Source of the DNA: Lachnospiraceae bacterium | Lineage (GTDB): Bacteria; Bacillota; Clostridia; Lachnospirales; Lachnospiraceae | Direction: 5' to 3' | Assembly: GCA_021202715.1 (NCBI GenBank) | Contig: JAJQCL010000056.1 | Location: 1 to 7,606 of the forward strand | Length of the DNA stretch: 7,606 bases | Part shown: positions 4,926 through 7,606 of the stretch, one piece after another | Layout: each line of letters begins with the position of its first letter | Numbering within the stretch: the stretch's first letter is position 1 | The notes under the pieces: generated by a model | What the model saw: only the letters and a program-made list of their open reading frames with translations | Database searches by the model: none | Told to the model about the DNA's origin: nothing | Program-made: the position numbers and the translations under genes

Positions 4926-6059
4926 ATGATCTACAACGATTTTCAGGATCTGAAACTGTCCGCTCTGGGATTTGGCACGATGCGTTTCCCCACGATCGAC
5001 GGGGATGACGCCCGGGTGGACGAACCGGCCACGCAGGAGATGGTGGATTACGCCATGTCCCACGGCGTGAACTACTATGATACCGCCTGGGGCTATCACG
5101 GAGGGAATTCAGAGCCGGTCATCGGCCGCTGCCTGAAGAAATACCCCCGGGAGCAGTTCTATCTGGCCTCGAAGTTCCCCGGCTATGATCTTTCCAACAT
5201 GGATAAGGTCGAGGAGATCTTTGAAAAGCAGCTGGAGAAATGTCAGGTGGACTATTTTGATTTCTATCTCTTCCACAATGTCTGCGAGATGAACATTGAC
5301 GAGTACCTGGATGAGAGCCACGGGATCTATGCTTATCTGATGAAGCAGAAGGAGAACGGGCGGATCCGCCATCTGGGATTCTCCGCGCACGGCGCTCTGC
5401 CCGTGATGCGGCGATTCCTGGAGAAATACGGGAAGGACATGGAATTCTGCCAGCTGCAGATCAACTATCTGGACTGGACCTTCCAGAACGCCAAAGAGAA
5501 GGTCGAATTGCTGGAAGAGTACGGGATCCCGGTGTGGGTCATGGAGCCGCTGCGCGGCGGCCGTCTGGCGTCCCTGAAGCCGGAGGAGGCGGCGCGTCTT
5601 ACCGCGCTGCGCCCGGAAGAAAGCGTTCCGGCCTGGGCCTTCCGCTTCCTTCAGTCTCTGCATCAGGTCTGCGTTACCCTCTCCGGTATGTCGGATCTGC
5701 AGCAGATGAAGGAGAACATTGCTATATACGAGGAGGCGCGGCCGCTGAACGGGGAGGAAATGAACACTCTGCTGGATGTCGCCGACGGCATGACCCGGAA
5801 CATTACGGTGCCCTGCACAGCCTGTCATTACTGCGTCAGCCACTGTCCGCAGGGACTGCCGATTCCCGAACTGTTGAACGTCTACAACGAGCACCGTTTC
5901 ACCGGCGGCGGATTCATCCCCGCGATGTATGTCAGCACATTGCCCGAGGAGAAGCGTCCCGGTTCCTGTCTGGGCTGCGGCAGCTGTGAGGCCGTATGTC
6001 CCCAGCAGATACATATCTCTGAGGCCATGGCTGATTTCGCGGCACGGCTGAAAGGGTAA
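4926..6059 (+). CDS. Aldo/keto reductase with C-terminal 4Fe-4S ferredoxin-like domain
   Basis: This 377-residue protein has an aldo/keto reductase TIM barrel at residues about 1-280. It starts with LSALGFGTMR and carries the tetrad D52, Y57, K83 and H117. It continues with GFSAH (151-155), MEPLRGG (206-212) and the cofactor-loop SGMSDLQQMKEN (253-264). The C-terminal domain has two cysteine sets with ferredoxin spacing: C297, C300, C303, C307 and C348, C351, C354, C358, each followed by P, so two 4Fe-4S clusters are expected. The family reduces aldehydes or ketones with NAD(P)H. The clusters suggest electron exchange with a second carrier, as in anaerobe-specific members; the substrate is unknown. 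AGGAGG at 4908-4913 lies 12 bases upstream. A hutD gene follows after 13 bases, probably co-transcribed, and the promoter suggests control by a MerR-type sensor. Confidence 0.93.
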   Translation: MIYNDFQDLKLSALGFGTMRFPTIDGDDARVDEPATQEMVDYAMSHGVNYYDTAWGYHGGNSEPVIGRCLKKYPREQFYLASKFPGYDLSNMDKVEEIFEKQLEKCQVDYFDFYLFHNVCEMNIDEYLDESHGIYAYLMKQKENGRIRHLGFSAHGALPVMRRFLEKYGKDMEFCQLQINYLDWTFQNAKEKVELLEEYGIPVWVMEPLRGGRLASLKPEEAARLTALRPEESVPAWAFRFLQSLHQVCVTLSGMSDLQQMKENIAIYEEARPLNGEEMNTLLDVADGMTRNITVPCTACHYCVSHCPQGLPIPELLNVYNEHRFTGGGFIPAMYVSTLPEEKRPGSCLGCGSCEAVCPQQIHISEAMADFAARLKG

Positions 6060-6072
6060 TGGGGCGATTCCT

Positions 6073-6693
6073 ATGAGATGGATTCATCTGGAAGACCAGC
6101 GGACCGTAAACTGGTCGGGCGGAACGACGACGGAGCTGGCGATTGCACCGGAAGGAGCCACGTATGTCGGGCGGGACTTTGACTGGCGGCTGTCGACGGC
6201 GGTAGTAGAGGACGAAGAGAGTGTCTTCACTGAGCTGCCGGATTACAACCGCCTGCTGGCACTGCGGAAGGGAACGCTGTGGCTGCGCCATGACGAGGAC
6301 GCCTGGTATGAGCTGAGGCCGGGACGTGCTGTCGCTTTTGACGGGGGCAGCCGCACAGAGAGCCGGGGACGGGTCACGGACTTCAACCTGATGCTGCGGA
6401 AGGGACGCGCTGAGGGAAGCCTGCGCTGCCTGTCGCTGGCGGAGGTGAATGAGGAAATGCCGGCCTGTGAATTGTTTGGCACAGAGGAGACGATGCCTGC
6501 GGGAACCTGTCTGGCACTCTTCCTCTCCGAGGGAGGGCCGCTGGCGCTGTTTCCGGACGGAAAGGAAGTCCTTCAGGCCGGAGAGATGCTTCTTCTCAAG
6601 AGCGGGGAGGAGGTGGCCGCCTGCCGGATTCCTGCGGGAGCGGAGGGAGAGCTGATCGCGGCGAGGATCCGGGTGATGCCGGAGCATCAGTGA
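6073..6693 (+). CDS. HutD/Ves family protein
   Basis: This 206-residue protein of the HutD family (cupin-like, PF05962) has the family's signature stretches: NWSGGTTTELAIAP (13-26), RDFDWRLSTAVVE (34-46), ESVFTELPDYNR (49-60), FDGG (89-92) and DFNLMLRKG (103-111). Length and start fit the family. HutD is found with histidine-utilisation operons in proteobacteria and has been proposed to limit that pathway. Its biochemical role is not established, and in Firmicutes it often stands away from hut genes, as here. The gene begins 13 bases after the reductase stop with only a weak GGGG ribosome binding site, suggesting translational coupling. It shares that gene's promoter and ends before a strong terminator. 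No signal peptide or membrane segment is visible. Confidence 0.88.
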   Translation: MRWIHLEDQRTVNWSGGTTTELAIAPEGATYVGRDFDWRLSTAVVEDEESVFTELPDYNRLLALRKGTLWLRHDEDAWYELRPGRAVAFDGGSRTESRGRVTDFNLMLRKGRAEGSLRCLSLAEVNEEMPACELFGTEETMPAGTCLALFLSEGGPLALFPDGKEVLQAGEMLLLKSGEEVAACRIPAGAEGELIAARIRVMPEHQ

Positions 6694-6727
6694 GACGGCG
6701 CAGAAAGCATAAAACGGACGAAAGCAG

Positions 6728-6786
6728 AAACAATCAAAATGATGGTGAAAAGTAAGGGAAAAACCATCATTTTGATTGTTTTTCTT
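6728..6786 (+). terminator. Intrinsic terminator of the reductase-hutD unit
   Basis: A perfect 19-bp inverted repeat (6728-6746 with 6763-6781) around a 16-base A-rich loop is followed by TTTTTCTT. The stem is AT-rich but long. On the other strand the tail is CTGCTTTC, so it works best for the plus strand. Confidence 0.85.
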
Positions 6787-6810
6787 GAAAAAGGGGAAAA
6801 TAGATGAATA

Positions 6811-6842
6811 CCCCTGAACCGTGTGATAACACAGTTCGGGGG
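6811..6842. terminator. Second, possibly bidirectional terminator between convergent genes
   Basis: A 14-position stem (6811-6824 with 6829-6842) has one C-A mismatch and one G-U wobble around a GATA loop. On the plus strand it is followed by T-rich sequence (6844-6863) that runs into the end of the GntR gene. On the minus strand it follows the GntR stop by 6 bases and has the tail TATTCATCTATTTT. It most likely terminates the GntR transcript and backs up the hutD terminator. Confidence 0.7.
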
Positions 6843-6848
6843 GCGTTT

Positions 6849-7511
6849 CTATTTATTTTTCTTCTGCAGAAAATCAGCCGCCCAGGCCAGATGTTCAGAG
6901 AGGATCTGTGTCAGCTGATCAAGGTCACGTCGGCGCAGAGCTTCCAGAATTTTCAGATGTTGCGAGGTACTTTCGCGAATATCGTGAAGGGCTTCGAAGG
7001 AGAGGTACTGATAGCGGCGCATATTGGCTGCATTACTGTCCATAATGCTTCGAATATATCGATTGGTGCAGCGCTGTACCAGCAGATCGTGCAGTTCCCA
7101 GTCGAGATGAGAAAACTCTGTCAGCGGATAGGCTGCATCGTCCTCACAGGTTCTCAGCAGGACACGGAAACGACGCTCTAGATCGTCGATTTCCGCATCG
7201 CTGATGCGATAGACAGATGTCTGAACAGCTTGCAGTTCCAGCAGGCAGCGTACTTCGAAGAGATCGTGGGCATCCTTTGAAGAGAGAGGGCGGACATAGA
7301 CGCCGACGCCGTCGCGAATTTCCACGAAGCCTTCGCTGGCGAGGGCACGCAGTGCCTCATGAACCGGTGTACGGCTCATGCCAAGTCCTTTAGCCAGCTG
7401 ATTCTCGCTGAGGATTTCTCCGCCCTCAATCTCGCCGCTGACCAAAGCATTTTTCAGTTCGTTATAAGCCTTTTCTGAAAGGCTGGTTCTTTTTTGAATG
7501 GTGATTGTCAT
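6849..7511 (-). CDS. GntR-family transcriptional regulator, FadR/FCD subfamily
   Basis: This 220-residue protein has a winged helix at residues about 10-75, including the family signature LSENQLAKGLGMSRTPVHEALRALASEGFVEI (34-65) with recognition helix SRTPVHEALRAL and wing GVGVYVRP. An all-helical FCD ligand-binding domain follows (about 80-215). D137, H141, H185 and H207 sit where FCD proteins bind a metal that holds a carboxylate ligand, so a small organic acid effector is likely; its identity is not readable. GGAAAAGG (7526-7519) lies 7 bases before the start codon. The gene has its own promoter and a 20-bp dyad in its leader, consistent with autoregulation. It converges with hutD and is unlikely to belong to that unit. 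Its targets are probably beyond the right edge of the window. Confidence 0.92.
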   Translation of the reverse strand: MTITIQKRTSLSEKAYNELKNALVSGEIEGGEILSENQLAKGLGMSRTPVHEALRALASEGFVEIRDGVGVYVRPLSSKDAHDLFEVRCLLELQAVQTSVYRISDAEIDDLERRFRVLLRTCEDDAAYPLTEFSHLDWELHDLLVQRCTNRYIRSIMDSNAANMRRYQYLSFEALHDIRESTSQHLKILEALRRRDLDQLTQILSEHLAWAADFLQKKNK

Positions 7512-7539
7512 GGTGCTGCCTTTTCCTTATAGTGTCAGT

Positions 7540-7559
7540 TTGCCTCTTGAAAGAGACAA
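7540..7559. promoter_or_regulatory. Candidate GntR operator in the regulator's leader
   Basis: TTGCCTCTTGAAAGAGACAA is a 20-bp dyad with 9-bp arms matching at eight of nine positions around a GA centre. It lies between the predicted transcription start (near 7562) and the start codon, where a bound dimeric regulator would block elongation or initiation. GntR proteins bind dyads of about this size, and autoregulation is common. The link to this particular protein is inferred. Confidence 0.55.
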
Positions 7560-7568
7560 TATATTAAT

Positions 7569-7597
7569 AGTATATCATGGATGACTTCCCTTCACAA
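7569..7597 (-). promoter_or_regulatory. Promoter of the GntR regulator
   Basis: Reading the minus strand, TTGTGA (7597-7592, four of six -35 bases) is followed after 17 bases by TATACT (7574-7569, five of six -10 bases). The leader to the start codon is about 50 bases. Because the -35 box lies 10 bases from the window edge, any divergent promoter would be outside the window. Confidence 0.65.
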
Positions 7598-7606
7598 GCA
7601 TACGTG

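Noticed and set aside
5109..6014. Minus-strand open frame of 301 codons
   Set aside because: It is antisense to the aldo/keto reductase, which has full motif support. The translation shows no recognisable domain.
5932..6687. Minus-strand open frame of 251 codons
   Set aside because: It is the shadow of the reductase end and the hutD gene, is rich in Arg, Pro and Ser, and shows no family motif.
6804..7181. Plus-strand open frame of 125 codons
   Set aside because: It overlaps the second terminator hairpin and runs antisense to the GntR gene, which has clear domain signatures.

Overview
The window looks like chromosomal DNA from a Clostridia member, most likely a Lachnospiraceae-type gut anaerobe. 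This is an inference from several things: strong AGGAGG-type ribosome binding sites, a 71-nt tRNA-Trp without an encoded CCA, a KamA-family radical SAM protein, an aldo/keto reductase with C-terminal ferredoxin-like cysteines, a HutD protein and an FCD-type GntR regulator. Most genes are GC-rich (about 60-73% in 60-base stretches counted by hand). The Fic gene is clearly poorer (about 42-45%). No phage genes, transposase, CRISPR array or complete mobile element is visible.

Layout. Positions 1-85 hold nothing recognisable. A promoter (86-114), tRNA-Trp (131-201) and its intrinsic terminator (209-240) follow. Only 25 bases after the terminator starts an unusual fused protein (266-1579): a family 2 glycosyltransferase joined to a MarR-like winged-helix domain. 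Next come an AT-rich stretch with an extended -10 promoter, a structured GC-rich leader of about 190 nt, and a short KamA-family radical SAM gene (1853-2932) closed by an 18-bp hairpin (2984-3032). A self-contained lower-GC unit follows: palindromic candidate operators (3043-3106), a promoter and an HTH-Fic protein (3142-4053). A SAM-dependent methyltransferase (4181-4828) and an aldo/keto reductase with two 4Fe-4S motifs (4926-6059) come next, the latter behind a promoter with a 19-bp spacer of MerR-controlled type. The reductase is closely followed by a HutD-family gene (6073-6693). A perfect 19-bp terminator hairpin and a second hairpin separate this pair from a convergent GntR/FCD regulator (7511-6849, minus strand). 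That regulator has its own promoter and a 20-bp dyad that may be its autoregulatory operator.

How the genes relate. Only the reductase and hutD look like an operon (13-bp gap, no promoter between them). The others appear to be separate transcription units, so the window is a row of small units rather than one pathway. The most unusual items are the glycosyltransferase-MarR fusion downstream of a tRNA terminator with no promoter of its own, the KamA homologue lacking the lysine-binding aspartates of lysine 2,3-aminomutase, its structured leader, and the palindromic sites before the HTH-Fic gene. None amounts to a demonstrated new system. The fusion protein is the best candidate for something undescribed.
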